Assembly: GCA_022826565.1 (NCBI GenBank)
Contig: JAJDUP010000026.1
Location: 248,001 to 312,000 of the forward strand
Direction of reading: 5' to 3'
DNA: 64,000 nucleotides
Source: Gemmatimonadota bacterium
GTDB taxonomy: Bacteria; Gemmatimonadota; Gemmatimonadetes; Longimicrobiales; Gaopeijiaceae
The notes below the pieces were generated by a model. It saw only the letters and a list, made by a program, of their open reading frames with translations. It did no database searches and was not told the origin of the DNA. Each line of letters opens with the position of its first letter. Positions within the stretch are counted from its first letter, which is position 1. Shown in pieces: positions 56,274 through 64,000 of the stretch. The translations under genes were made by a program, and so were the position numbers.

Positions 56274-56812
56274 AGGCTGCCGGCGACAGGGCATCCGTCC
56301 GCCCCGCCCCCGAGAGCCTGCGGCGGCTGGCGGCGAGAGCCATGGCTCACGGATTGCGAGTGGCGACCGCGGAGAGTTGCACGGGCGGTCTGCTCGGCAA
56401 GGTGATCACCGACCTCCCCGGGGCATCGGCGTTCTACGTCGGCGGCGTGGTTGCCTATTCGAACGACATCAAGATTCGCCACCTGTCGGTCGATGCGGAG
56501 GTGCTCGAGACCCACGGAGCGGTCTCGCGCCTCGTTGCCCTGCAGATGGCCATGGGTGCCTGCCGCCACTTCTCGGCCGACATTGCGATGGCGGTCACCG
56601 GGATCGCCGGCCCCGGCGGGGGAACCGCAGAAAAGCCGGTCGGCACCGTGTGGCTTGCGGTCGCCCATTCGGCGGGAACCGCGATCGCCAGGGTGGAGCA
56701 CTTCGCGGGCGATCGCGACTCCGTCCGCGAGTGCAGTGTGACCGCGGTCCTGGCGATGGCGGTCGCCGAAACGGAGAGGAGAGGGGGTAGGGCACGGTAT
56801 ATGGACCGGTGA
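56270..56812 (+). CDS. pncC: Nicotinamide-nucleotide amidase (stand-alone CinA C-terminal domain, PncC)
   Basis: 180 residues, GTG start overlapping pgsA. Deamidates NMN to NaMN in the pyridine nucleotide recycling route. Motifs are VATAESCTGGLLGKVITD, SNDIKIRHLSV, and AVTGIAGPGGGTAEKPVGTVW. The catalytic Ser/Lys/Thr region lies in AESCTGG and GTVWLAV. There is no N-terminal molybdopterin-type CinA domain, so this is the short form. A divergent ~10-residue tail (GRARYMDR) ends it. Confidence 0.9.
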   Translation: MKAAGDRASVRPAPESLRRLAARAMAHGLRVATAESCTGGLLGKVITDLPGASAFYVGGVVAYSNDIKIRHLSVDAEVLETHGAVSRLVALQMAMGACRHFSADIAMAVTGIAGPGGGTAEKPVGTVWLAVAHSAGTAIARVEHFAGDRDSVRECSVTAVLAMAVAETERRGGRARYMDR

Positions 56813-56904
56813 CATTGAATGAACGAGCTTGAAGAATACGTAAACGGCACTGAAATGCCGACGAACGCTCCTGCAGCGCGGGGCACGGCGGATTCCGGGG
56901 CGAA

Positions 56905-57606
56905 ATGGACGGCGTGACGAGCGAGGAAATGATCTCTCAGGACCACGATTCACTGGAAGAAGACGGGCAGCAGGCTGTCGGCGACGAACACGCGACGGCC
57001 CGCGGCGACGACGCGGCATCCACCGCGCCGGAGCCTGACGACACCGCGGAAACCGCAGACCCGGCGGAAGCAGGCAGCGGCCACGAATCCGGGAGGGACC
57101 CTGATCCCGGCCGTGGCACGAAATCGCCCGAAGACGACAATCGCGCCGACCCCGTTCTGGAACTGAAGACCGAGCGGGACCGTCTGAAGGATCGTCACCT
57201 GCGATTGGCGGCCGATTTCGACAACTACAGGAAGAGGACGGAGGAACGGCTTCGGCAGGGGTGGGACCGCGCCCAGGCCGACCTGGTTGCGCGCCTTCTG
57301 GATCCGCTGGACGATCTGCTCCGCGTTACCGCGCTGGAGCCGGAGAACAAGTCATCCGTGGATTCCATCGTGGAAGGGGTCGACCTGGTCGAGCGCAAGT
57401 TCTTTCAGGTGCTGAAGGATGCGGGGGTCGAGGTGGTGGACCCGGCCGGGGAGCCCTTCGATCCGAATACGATGGAAGCGATGATGCGAGCGCCGGCGGA
57501 GTCCGAAGACGATGACGACACGGTGGCCATGGTGTTTCAGAAAGGCTACACGCTCAAGGGGCTGCTGATCCGGCCCGCCCGGGTGAGCGTCTTCAAATGC
57601 CAATAG
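56905..57606 (+). CDS. grpE: Nucleotide exchange factor GrpE
   Basis: Drives ADP release from DnaK. 233 residues. A long acidic, Asp/Glu/Thr-rich disordered N-terminus (1-~85) precedes the coiled-coil (ELKTERDRLKDRHLRLAADFDNYRKRTEE) and the C-terminal beta domain (GVEVVDPAGEPFDPNTMEAMM, GYTLKGLLIRPARVSV). No dnaK or hrcA is nearby; dnaJ follows by 13 bases. I saw no CIRCE element upstream. A TTGAAG (56829-56834) with TGAAAT 16 bases later is a weak promoter candidate. Confidence 0.95.
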   Translation: MDGVTSEEMISQDHDSLEEDGQQAVGDEHATARGDDAASTAPEPDDTAETADPAEAGSGHESGRDPDPGRGTKSPEDDNRADPVLELKTERDRLKDRHLRLAADFDNYRKRTEERLRQGWDRAQADLVARLLDPLDDLLRVTALEPENKSSVDSIVEGVDLVERKFFQVLKDAGVEVVDPAGEPFDPNTMEAMMRAPAESEDDDDTVAMVFQKGYTLKGLLIRPARVSVFKCQ

Positions 57607-57619
57607 CGATTCACGGGCA

Positions 57620-58729
57620 ATGACGAGGACCGACAAGGACTACTACGCGATTCTCGGCGTCGATCCGAAAGCCGACGCCGAGGCGATCAAGAAGGCCTAT
57701 CGGAAGCTGGCCAAGCAGTATCATCCGGATGCCAACCCGGGGAACCCCAAGGCGTCCGAGCGCTTCAAGGAGGTGGGAGAAGCGAACTCGGTGCTCTCCG
57801 ATACCGGCAAGCGCGCCAAGTACGATCAGATGCGAAAGCTCGGCGCCTTCGGGTTCGGCGGTGCTCGTCCGGGAACTCGTCCGGGCACGCAGCAGTCGTC
57901 GAACTTCTCATTCGAGGACCTGGGGGGACTGGGCGGGTTCTCGGACATCTTCTCGTCGATTTTCGACCGCGGGCGCAAGGAAGAGGCGCGCAGGCCGTCC
58001 GGTCCGGCCAAGGGGGCCAACATCGACTACACGGTCGAGGTCCCGTTTCTGGTGGCGGCCAGAGGCGGCAAGGTGCCGATCTCTGTCCCCATCAACGAGG
58101 AGTGCGCGACGTGCGGCGGTTCGGGAGGCGCGCCCGGAACCACCTGGAAGAAGTGCGGCGAATGCGGCGGAACCGGCACGGTTTCCTTCGGCCAGGGCGG
58201 GTTCGCTGTCAGCAGGCCGTGCCCTGCCTGCGTGGGACGGGGCGAACTTCCCGACACGGAGTGCGGCGCGTGTGGCGGAGAGGGCAAGATCCACCAGGAA
58301 CGCAGCATTCAGGTGACGGTTCCCGCAGGCGTGGACAGCGGTTCCAGGGTGAGACTGACCGGCCAGGGCGAGCGCGGTGCCGGGGGCGGGCCGCCCGGGG
58401 ACCTGGTCATCACCTTCAAAGTGCTGCCGCACCGCTTCTTTCAGCGCGAGGGCAGCGACATCCAGGTTACGGTGCCGATCAACATGGTCCAGGCGACGCT
58501 TGGGTCGAAGATCCGCGTGAGCACGATTTCAGGCAGGAAGGTGGTCCTGCGCATCCCCCCCGGCACGCAGCCCGGAACCCGATTCCGGATCCGGGGGCAG
58601 GGGATCAGCCGCGAAGGGCGGCGGGGCGACCAGTACGTCGAGGTGCGGGTGGACGTGCCCGAGACTCTGACGGAGGAGCAGCAGGAGCGGATCCGCGAGT
58701 TCGCCGACTCGGCCGGCTTGAAGTGGTGA
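57620..58729 (+). CDS. dnaJ: Chaperone DnaJ (type I)
   Basis: Hsp40 co-chaperone that delivers substrates to DnaK. 369 residues: J domain with HPD (KQYHPDANPG) near residue 36; Gly/Phe-rich region about 75-125; four zinc-ribbon repeats CATCGGSG, CGECGGTG, CPACVGRG and CGACGGEG at about 160-220; and the substrate-binding C-terminal domains. The linker between the Gly/Phe-rich region and the zinc repeats is ordinary. The last 125 bases overlap the 3' end of the convergent mnmA. Confidence 0.96.
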   Translation: MTRTDKDYYAILGVDPKADAEAIKKAYRKLAKQYHPDANPGNPKASERFKEVGEANSVLSDTGKRAKYDQMRKLGAFGFGGARPGTRPGTQQSSNFSFEDLGGLGGFSDIFSSIFDRGRKEEARRPSGPAKGANIDYTVEVPFLVAARGGKVPISVPINEECATCGGSGGAPGTTWKKCGECGGTGTVSFGQGGFAVSRPCPACVGRGELPDTECGACGGEGKIHQERSIQVTVPAGVDSGSRVRLTGQGERGAGGGPPGDLVITFKVLPHRFFQREGSDIQVTVPINMVQATLGSKIRVSTISGRKVVLRIPPGTQPGTRFRIRGQGISREGRRGDQYVEVRVDVPETLTEEQQERIREFADSAGLKW

Positions 58730-59822
58730 CCCTGCGGATCCTGCCGCCGCCGAGCACACGCTCACCGTCGAAGAACACGCTCGACTGACCGGGCGTGACC
58801 GCGCTCGCCTTCCCGTCGAAGGCCAGCCGCACCGAGTTCTCTCCGTAGGACTCGATTCGGCAGGGCACCAGCGGTGACCGGTAGCGAATCTGAACCTGCA
58901 GGCGCGCTCCGGGCTCCGGGCGCGTGGTGAGCCAGTTCAGGTCGCCGACAACCACGCCGTCCACGTCCAGGAGGTGCCGCGGCCCCACCACGACCTCGCG
59001 CGCGTCCGGCCTGATCTCGAGCACGTAGTACGGCTCGGGCAGGCCCCCGCCGAGCCCCCTGCGCTGGCCGACGGTGAACCCGGAATAGCCATCGTGCCGG
59101 CCGAGGACCCGGCCGCGGTGATCGACGATCGCACCGGGCGACAGGGCGGGGTGCACCGGGAGCAACTTCCGGGCGAGGAAGTCCCGGTAGTTGCCGGTTG
59201 GCACAAAGCAGATTTCCTGGGACTCCGGTTTGTCGGCGGTGACGAGTCCCAGCGCGCGGGCCCGGTCGCGGACCTGGGGCTTGGTGAGCTCGCCGAGGGG
59301 GAAGTGAAGCAGGTCGAGCATGTCCGCGGGCAGCCCCCACAGGAAGTAGGACTGGTCCTTGTTGCCGTCCAGGCCGCGCAGCAGCCTCGCCTCGCCGCCG
59401 GATCGGTCGATCCTCACATAGTGGCCGGACGCGACGCCGTCGCAGCCCAGGACGCGCCCGCGCCGCAGCAGGTCGCGGAACTTGGTGTTGGAGTTGCACC
59501 GGACGCACGGATTCGGGGTGCGGCCCCTGCTGTACTCGCTGACGAAGTCGTCGATCACGTCGCGGGTAAACTCGCGCTCCACGTCGAAGACGTAGTGCCG
59601 GATGCCCAGCCGGTCCGCGACGGCCCTGGCGTCCTGGATGCCGTCGAGGCCGCAGCAGGTCTTCGTGCTCTGCGCCACCTCCTCGTCGCTGTAGCAGAAG
59701 GTCTTCATCGTGGCCCCGACGACTTCGTGGCCCGCCTCGACGAGCATCGCCGCGGCCACCGACGAGTCCACGCCGCCGGACATCGCCACCAGGATGCGCC
59801 GGCCCGGCGCCCCCGCGCTCAT
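58605..59822 (-). CDS. mnmA: tRNA 2-thiouridylase MnmA
   Basis: Adds sulfur at C2 of the wobble U34 of tRNA-Lys/Glu/Gln, including the UUG tRNA-Gln in this window. 405 residues. The PP-loop is AMSGGVDSS, followed by ATMKTFCYSDEE. The catalytic Cys are in TPNPCVRCN and SQEICFVPTG. The C-terminal barrel ends VLGGGRI near residue 362, the usual end of MnmA. A further 43 Arg/Pro-rich residues, read antisense to dnaJ, follow. ATG at 59822 overlaps the stop of the cysteine desulfurase gene, its likely sulfur donor. Confidence 0.94.
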   Translation of the reverse strand: MSAGAPGRRILVAMSGGVDSSVAAAMLVEAGHEVVGATMKTFCYSDEEVAQSTKTCCGLDGIQDARAVADRLGIRHYVFDVEREFTRDVIDDFVSEYSRGRTPNPCVRCNSNTKFRDLLRRGRVLGCDGVASGHYVRIDRSGGEARLLRGLDGNKDQSYFLWGLPADMLDLLHFPLGELTKPQVRDRARALGLVTADKPESQEICFVPTGNYRDFLARKLLPVHPALSPGAIVDHRGRVLGRHDGYSGFTVGQRRGLGGGLPEPYYVLEIRPDAREVVVGPRHLLDVDGVVVGDLNWLTTRPEPGARLQVQIRYRSPLVPCRIESYGENSVRLAFDGKASAVTPGQSSVFFDGERVLGGGRIRRVTTSSRPSRRTRGSAPAAPPSESRARPPAPRRTGRPAALRG

Positions 59823-60988
59823 GAGGCAACCAGCTCGCGAGTGCGCGCCACCGCCCCGGCCACGGCCGCGACGATGCGGTCGACCTGCCCTGCCGCGTTC
59901 AGCCGTCCGAAGCTCAGTCGCAGGGAGGTCGCCGTATCGCCGGGGTACAGCGCCGACAGGGAGGCGCTCGGCGCGCTCGATCCGCTCGCGCACGCGGAAC
60001 CGCCAGAGGCCGCGATGCCGGATGCGTCGAGCGCGGCCAGCAGCGTGTCCGAATCGGCGCCGGGGATGGCGAGGGAGAGGATGTGGGGCGCGCGGGGAAG
60101 CCCGTCCCCGTTCACGCGCAGTCCCGGCACCGATGCGCGCAGCCCCGACTCCACCGCGTCCCGGATCTCCGTGAGCCGGACCGACTCCGCTGCCGCCTCG
60201 GCGACCGCCAGCCGCACCGCCGCGGCGAATCCGACCGCGCCGGCCACGTCTTCGGTGCCCGGCCTCAGCCCGCGCTCCTGCCCGCCCCCGAAGTGGAGCG
60301 GCTCGATCCCGGGCCGCCCTCGTCCGCCGCGCACGATGAGTGCGCCCGTCCCCTTGGGGCCGTAGATCTTGTGGCCCGTGACCGTGAGCATGTCCACGGG
60401 CGTCCGCGTGAGCGACACCGGGATCTTGCCCACCGCCTGCACCGCGTCGCTGTGGAGGGGAACATCCCACTCCCGGCACGCCGCTGCGATCTCGTCCATC
60501 GGCAGCGCCAGACCCGTCTCGTTGTTCACCCACATGCACGAGACCACGGCAGGACGGCGGGCGAGCACCCGTCCCAGGGCATCGAGGTCGAGCGCGCCCT
60601 CGACGAACCCGACGACCGTGTGCCTTGCCCCCTCCCGGGCCGCCTGTTGCGCCGCCTCGTCCACGGCGGGGTGTTCGATGGCCGTCGTCACGACATGGGG
60701 GCGTGCCCCCTGCCGCCGCGCGCGCCTCGCCAGCCCGAGTATGGCCAGGTTGTCCGCTTCGGTGCCGCCCCGCGTGAAGCAGACGCTGGACGGGGTCACG
60801 CCCAGGGCGGATGCCACGGTAGCCCGAGCCTCCTCCAACCGCCGGCGGGCCTGCCGGCCCCAATCGTGGCCGCTGGACGGATTCCCGAAGACTCCGGTCA
60901 TGCACGCCGCCATGGCCTCGACCACCTCCGGGCGGACGGGGGTGGTGGCGGCGTGGTCCAGGTAGAGCGGGTCCGGGTGGGTCGGCAC
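59819..60988 (-). CDS. Cysteine desulfurase (NifS/IscS family)
   Basis: PLP enzyme that delivers persulfide sulfur for thiolation and Fe-S work. 389 residues. YLDHAATTPVRPEV at the N-terminus, FTRGGTEADN, AIEHPAV, VNNETG, PLHSDAVQAVGK and the PLP Lys in TGHKIYGPKG are present. The catalytic Cys is in ASGGSACASGSS; the short Cys loop is group I-like. It overlaps mnmA by 4 bases, so persulfide transfer to MnmA is the obvious role. It diverges from sucC across 129 bases. Whether it also supplies Fe-S assembly cannot be seen. Confidence 0.93.
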   Translation of the reverse strand: MPTHPDPLYLDHAATTPVRPEVVEAMAACMTGVFGNPSSGHDWGRQARRRLEEARATVASALGVTPSSVCFTRGGTEADNLAILGLARRARRQGARPHVVTTAIEHPAVDEAAQQAAREGARHTVVGFVEGALDLDALGRVLARRPAVVSCMWVNNETGLALPMDEIAAACREWDVPLHSDAVQAVGKIPVSLTRTPVDMLTVTGHKIYGPKGTGALIVRGGRGRPGIEPLHFGGGQERGLRPGTEDVAGAVGFAAAVRLAVAEAAAESVRLTEIRDAVESGLRASVPGLRVNGDGLPRAPHILSLAIPGADSDTLLAALDASGIAASGGSACASGSSAPSASLSALYPGDTATSLRLSFGRLNAAGQVDRIVAAVAGAVARTRELVAS

Positions 60989-61080
60989 GGGGGTCCTTCA
61001 GGTTCGAGATCGTCTGTAATATGATATGAAGGCCGCCTATCGCATGTAGCCGACCTCGGCCGGGAGGCGGTCCGAGCCGC

Positions 61081-61108
61081 TTGCTGCGCGCTTGTTTCCA
61101 CCTAACTT
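61081..61108 (+). promoter_or_regulatory. Possible promoter of sucC, giving a near-leaderless message
   Basis: TTGCTG (61081-61086), 16 bases, TAACTT (61103-61108). A start about 7 bases after the -10 would fall 2-4 bases before the sucC ATG at 61118, and no Shine-Dalgarno is visible in front of that ATG. Confidence 0.35.
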
Positions 61109-61117
61109 CATGGCTCC

Positions 61118-62248
61118 ATGAACCTCCACGAATACCAGGCGAAGGAACTCTTCCGCTCTGCCGGGATGGCCGTGAACCCCGGCGAGGTGGCGGGCACCCC
61201 CGAAGCCGTTCGCACGTTGGCGGAAGGATTCGGCGGCAGAGTCGTCGTAAAGGCGCAGGTGCATTCCGGCGGCCGGGGCAAGGCGGGCGGGGTCAGGCTC
61301 GCCGGGAGCCCCGACGAAGCCGCAGCTCACGCCGCCGCCATCCTGGGGATGGAGATCAGTGGCCTGACCGTCGAACGGGTGCTCGTATCCCCCATCGAGG
61401 ATATCGCCTCGGAAGCCTACGTCGGGGTGCTGGTCGATCGCGAAGGGCAGTGTCCGCTGTTCATGGTGTCGGCCGAGGGCGGGATCGATATCGAGGAGGT
61501 GGCGGCGACGAACCCGGAGGCGATCCACAGGCTCCGCGTCGATCCGCGCTACGGGCTGATGCCGCACCAGGCCTACTGGCTGGCGACCCGGCTGTTCGAC
61601 GATCCGCGCCGGGCAAGGCAGGCGGCGCGCGTCATCTCGCAGCTCTACAACGCCTTCGTGAACAGCGGTGCGTCGATGGCCGAGATCAACCCCCTCATCT
61701 CCACCGCCGGCGGCGAGGTCAAGGCGATCGACGCCAAGGTCAGCATCGACGACAACGAGCTGTTCCGCCGCCCCGGGGTCGCCGAACTCCGGGATCCCGG
61801 GTCCGAGTCCGGCGCCGACGCGCAGGCACGCGAGGCCGGCCTCAGCTTCGTGAAGCTCGACGGCAATGTGGGGTGCTGCGTCAACGGGGCGGGGCTCGCG
61901 ATGGCGACGATGGACCTGGTGAAGTACTACGGCGGCGAGCCGGCGAACTTCCTGGACATCGGCGGCTCGTCGAACCCGGACAAGGTGGTCGCGGCAATCG
62001 AGATCATCACCTCCGACCCTTCCGTCGAGGTGATCCTGTTCAACATTTTCGGCGGAATCACGCGGTGCGACGACGTGGCGCGGGGAATCGTGGAAGCGAC
62101 GGGAAGGATCGACATCGATGTTCCCATCGTGATCCGCCTCACCGGCACCAACGAAGACCTCGCGCGCACGATCCTGGCCGACGCCGGGTTCGCCGCGGGC
62201 ACCTCGATGGACGAGGTGGTCCAGGAAGCCGTGCGGCTCGCCGGATGA
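61118..62248 (+). CDS. sucC: Succinyl-CoA synthetase beta subunit
   Basis: ATP-grasp subunit of the TCA cycle enzyme that makes ATP or GTP from succinyl-CoA. 376 residues. N-terminal MNLHEYQAKELF, VVVKAQVHSGGRGKAGG, the mid segment MAEINPLI, DAKVSIDDNE, and the C-terminal CoA-side NVGCCVNGAGLAMATMD, FLDIGGSS and FNIFGGITRCD are all typical. It is followed by sucD 33 bases later. ATP or GTP preference is not told by eye. Confidence 0.97.
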   Translation: MNLHEYQAKELFRSAGMAVNPGEVAGTPEAVRTLAEGFGGRVVVKAQVHSGGRGKAGGVRLAGSPDEAAAHAAAILGMEISGLTVERVLVSPIEDIASEAYVGVLVDREGQCPLFMVSAEGGIDIEEVAATNPEAIHRLRVDPRYGLMPHQAYWLATRLFDDPRRARQAARVISQLYNAFVNSGASMAEINPLISTAGGEVKAIDAKVSIDDNELFRRPGVAELRDPGSESGADAQAREAGLSFVKLDGNVGCCVNGAGLAMATMDLVKYYGGEPANFLDIGGSSNPDKVVAAIEIITSDPSVEVILFNIFGGITRCDDVARGIVEATGRIDIDVPIVIRLTGTNEDLARTILADAGFAAGTSMDEVVQEAVRLAG

Positions 62249-62281
62249 CCGCGGTATCGACCAGGGAAACGCCAGGAGATC

Positions 62282-63169
62282 ATGTCGATCTACGTTGACG
62301 AGAACACGCGGGTCGTGGTTCAGGGAATCACCGGACGCGACGGGTCCTTCCACACCCGGCAGATGATGGCGTACGGCACCCGGGTCGTCTCGGGCGTGAC
62401 CCCGGGGAAGGGTGGACGCGACTTCGAGGGGCCGGACGGCGGAGCAGTGCCCGTATTCGACACCGTCGCCGAGGCCGTCGGAGAGACCGGGGCCGACGCA
62501 TCCGTGATCTACGTGCCGCCGGCGTTTGCGGCGAGTGCGATCATGGAAGCCGCCGATGCGGGCGTGAGCTTCATCGTATGCGTGACCGAGGGCATTCCGG
62601 TACTGGACATGACCCGTGCGCATGCCCTGGCCCGCGACCGCGGCTGCCGTGTTCTCGGCCCCAACTGCCCGGGCATCATATGTCCCGGCAAGACCACGCT
62701 GGGCATCATTCCGGGGAGGATGGTGATCCCCGGACCGGTGGGACTGATCTCGCGGTCAGGCACCCTTACCTACGAGGCCGTGCACCACCTCACGCGGGAT
62801 GGACTCGGGCAGACCACCTGTGTGGGCATAGGCGGCGATCCGCTCATCGGCACCAGCTTCGTGGACTGCCTCGCCGCGTTCGCCGAAGACCCCGACACCG
62901 AGGCGATCGTAATGATCGGCGAAATCGGCGGGACGGCCGAGCAGGAGGCCGCCGCGTGGGCCAGCGCGAATCTCTCCATCCCGGTGGTCGGCTTCATCGC
63001 CGGACGAACGGCTCCGCCGGGCAAGCGCATGGGCCACGCCGGTGCCATCATCAGCGGGTCGTCCGGAACGGCGGCCGAGAAGACGAAGGCCTTCGAAGAC
63101 AATGGAATCAAGGTCGCAGAGCGTCCAGCGGAGATCTCCTCGCTCGTCGCCGAGGCCCTGGGCGGATAG
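62282..63169 (+). CDS. sucD: Succinyl-CoA synthetase alpha subunit
   Basis: Partner of SucC, carrying the phosphorylated His and the CoA-binding Rossmann domain. 295 residues. [37 protein letters not shown] and [12 protein letters not shown] are present, with the active-site His in [10 protein letters not shown]. The C-terminus ends GVKV-like ([20 protein letters not shown]). GGAGAT lies ahead of the ATG, 33 bases after sucC. Confidence 0.97.
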   Translation: MSIYVDENTRVVVQGITGRDGSFHTRQMMAYGTRVVSGVTPGKGGRDFEGPDGGAVPVFDTVAEAVGETGADASVIYVPPAFAASAIMEAADAGVSFIVCVTEGIPVLDMTRAHALARDRGCRVLGPNCPGIICPGKTTLGIIPGRMVIPGPVGLISRSGTLTYEAVHHLTRDGLGQTTCVGIGGDPLIGTSFVDCLAAFAEDPDTEAIVMIGEIGGTAEQEAAAWASANLSIPVVGFIAGRTAPPGKRMGHAGAIISGSSGTAAEKTKAFEDNGIKVAERPAEISSLVAEALGG

Positions 63170-63193
63170 CGGCAGGATCTACGCCGCTGCACC

Positions 63194-64000
63194 ATGTCCG
63201 GGATGACCCTCGGTGACCTGCTGGTGCCGCCCGGCGTCGTCGTGGCATCGGGAGACGATCCATTGCAGTGCCTGGAGCCCGGTGCTTCCCGGTTGCCTCA
63301 GGACCATCCGGCGGCCGCCGCCGCACGCGGGTGTGCGGAGGCGGGCGTTCCTCCATGGCGCGTTGCCCTTACCGATCGTTTCGGTTTCGTCAATCTCGGG
63401 CGTTCACGTCCCGATTCCGGCCTGCTCGTCTGCGTCTCGTCGGATCGGGAAGGCAACGCCGGGCAGAGTGCCGCGTGGGTGGTCTGGGGACTCCCGCGGC
63501 CATCGATCAACCTGTTCCTGGCTCCGTTGTTAGCTCGCCTGTCCCGGGAACTGGAAGACCGGTCCACCTATGAGAACATACTTGAATTTACAGAGTCGAA
63601 GGCGTTTTCAGACATTGACATAGAGCTGGAAGCACGCGTCGAGCACGTATTCGAGCCCTTGACATACCGCATCTATCCGGACACGCCTGTCGGCGAGGTT
63701 CAACACCTGATGCTAAGGCGCGGACTCAAAGCCATTCCCGTCGTTGGTGAGCAGCACGAACTGCTCGGGCTGATCACAGCGGAAGATGTGCTGTGCCACA
63801 TTCTCCCGACCCAGGAAGGCGGGCCTCCCTCCGGGCGCCGCGGTCTGGTGGCACGTGACCTCATGACGCGTTCCGTACTGTGCGTTTCCGAAAACGAGAC
63901 CGTCGCGGCGGCAAGCCGGTCATTGATTTCGCGCGGCGTGTCGACGCTTCCCGTCGTTGCGGACGGACGGCTCGTGGGGTTTCTGTCACGCGAGACCGTC
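63194..64000 (+). CDS. EIIA-like/CBS-domain protein, cut by window end
   Basis: The first 269 residues lie in the window; the gene runs on past base 64000. The ATG at 63194 lies 24 bases after sucD. Residues ~5-150 carry a weak PTS EIIA-2-like pattern (LTDRFGFVNLGRSRPDSGLLVCVSS, LFLAPLLARLSRELEDRSTYENILE), with no clear phospho-His seen. Two CBS modules follow: about 162-215 (FEPLTYRIYPDTPVGEVQHLMLRRGLKAIPVVG) and about 220 to the edge (LVARDLMTRSVLCVSENETVAAA). Codons around residues 135-160 are more AT-rich than the neighbours. Such proteins often regulate membrane transport, but the rest of the gene is needed to say more. Confidence 0.7.
   Translation, partial: MSGMTLGDLLVPPGVVVASGDDPLQCLEPGASRLPQDHPAAAAARGCAEAGVPPWRVALTDRFGFVNLGRSRPDSGLLVCVSSDREGNAGQSAAWVVWGLPRPSINLFLAPLLARLSRELEDRSTYENILEFTESKAFSDIDIELEARVEHVFEPLTYRIYPDTPVGEVQHLMLRRGLKAIPVVGEQHELLGLITAEDVLCHILPTQEGGPPSGRRGLVARDLMTRSVLCVSENETVAAASRSLISRGVSTLPVVADGRLVGFLSRETV

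Noticed and set aside
56820..56918. 32-codon ORF just before grpE, beginning MNELEEYVNG
   Set aside because: Overlaps the grpE start with no clear Shine-Dalgarno and no family; could be a leader peptide but nothing supports it.

Overview
The window is a GC-rich (roughly two thirds G+C), densely packed stretch of chromosome from a Gram-negative-type bacterium. Envelope biogenesis genes, cytochrome c maturation genes, a heptose isomerase, a TTG/GTG-rich start-codon set and many lineage-specific exported proteins are compatible with Gemmatimonadota. That assignment is inference from content and style; there is no rRNA gene in the window. I see no IS element, prophage, CRISPR array or origin. Almost everything is core housekeeping, arranged in long runs of genes that overlap by ATGA/GTGA junctions, and no gap between genes exceeds 300 bases.

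Layout. (1) 1-5202, minus strand: M16 peptidase (cut by the window edge), mutM, a YbjQ-family protein, purD, an M48 peptidase, and a trans-sulfuration PLP enzyme. (2) 5367-11249, plus: glmM-glmS (UDP-GlcNAc precursor supply), dtd, maf, glpK. (3) 11358-16658, plus: cytochrome c maturation cluster ccmE-ccmF-(CcmI-like with zinc ribbon)-ccmA-ccmB-ccmC-ccmD. CcmE carries CxxxY instead of HxxxY, and ccmG and ccmH are absent, as in the System I* variant. A lineage-specific exported protein follows. (4) 18025-22502, minus: MerA-like flavoprotein, a VTT-DUF547 fusion, and a two-domain glycosyltransferase (TIGR04283 plus TIGR04282 types). (5) 22789-35940, plus: recA, alaS, a small unknown, CpsB-type PHP phosphatase, gmhA, an SDR, a CCA-adding-type enzyme, rarA, hflX (apparently starting at ATA), pdxJ, a UPF0104 membrane protein, ispE.

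(6) 36023-44923: tRNA-Gln(UUG), two lineage-specific unknowns, prs, rplY, pth, a K+-dependent membrane pyrophosphatase, an M20 hydrolase, and a minus-strand class II aldolase-like protein. (7) 45031-58729, plus: a single gene encoding ribosomal proteins S6 and S18 fused through an acidic linker, then rplI, rsfS, smc, a beta-lactamase-fold protein, aroF, yraN, the 4.5S SRP RNA with its own promoter, dnaX, ybaB, recR, a small membrane protein, pgsA, pncC, grpE, dnaJ. (8) 58605-60988, minus: mnmA and its sulfur donor cysteine desulfurase. (9) 61118-64000, plus: sucC, sucD, and a truncated EIIA-like/CBS protein.

No wholly new multi-gene system stands out. The most notable points are the S6-S18 fusion, the System I*-like ccm set with a zinc-ribbon CcmI-like protein, a 39-bp AT-rich perfect-armed palindrome inside smc, an SRP RNA without the GGAA tetraloop, the ATA start of hflX, and the flavoprotein/VTT-DUF547/double-glycosyltransferase unit that resembles part of an arsenosugar-type locus.
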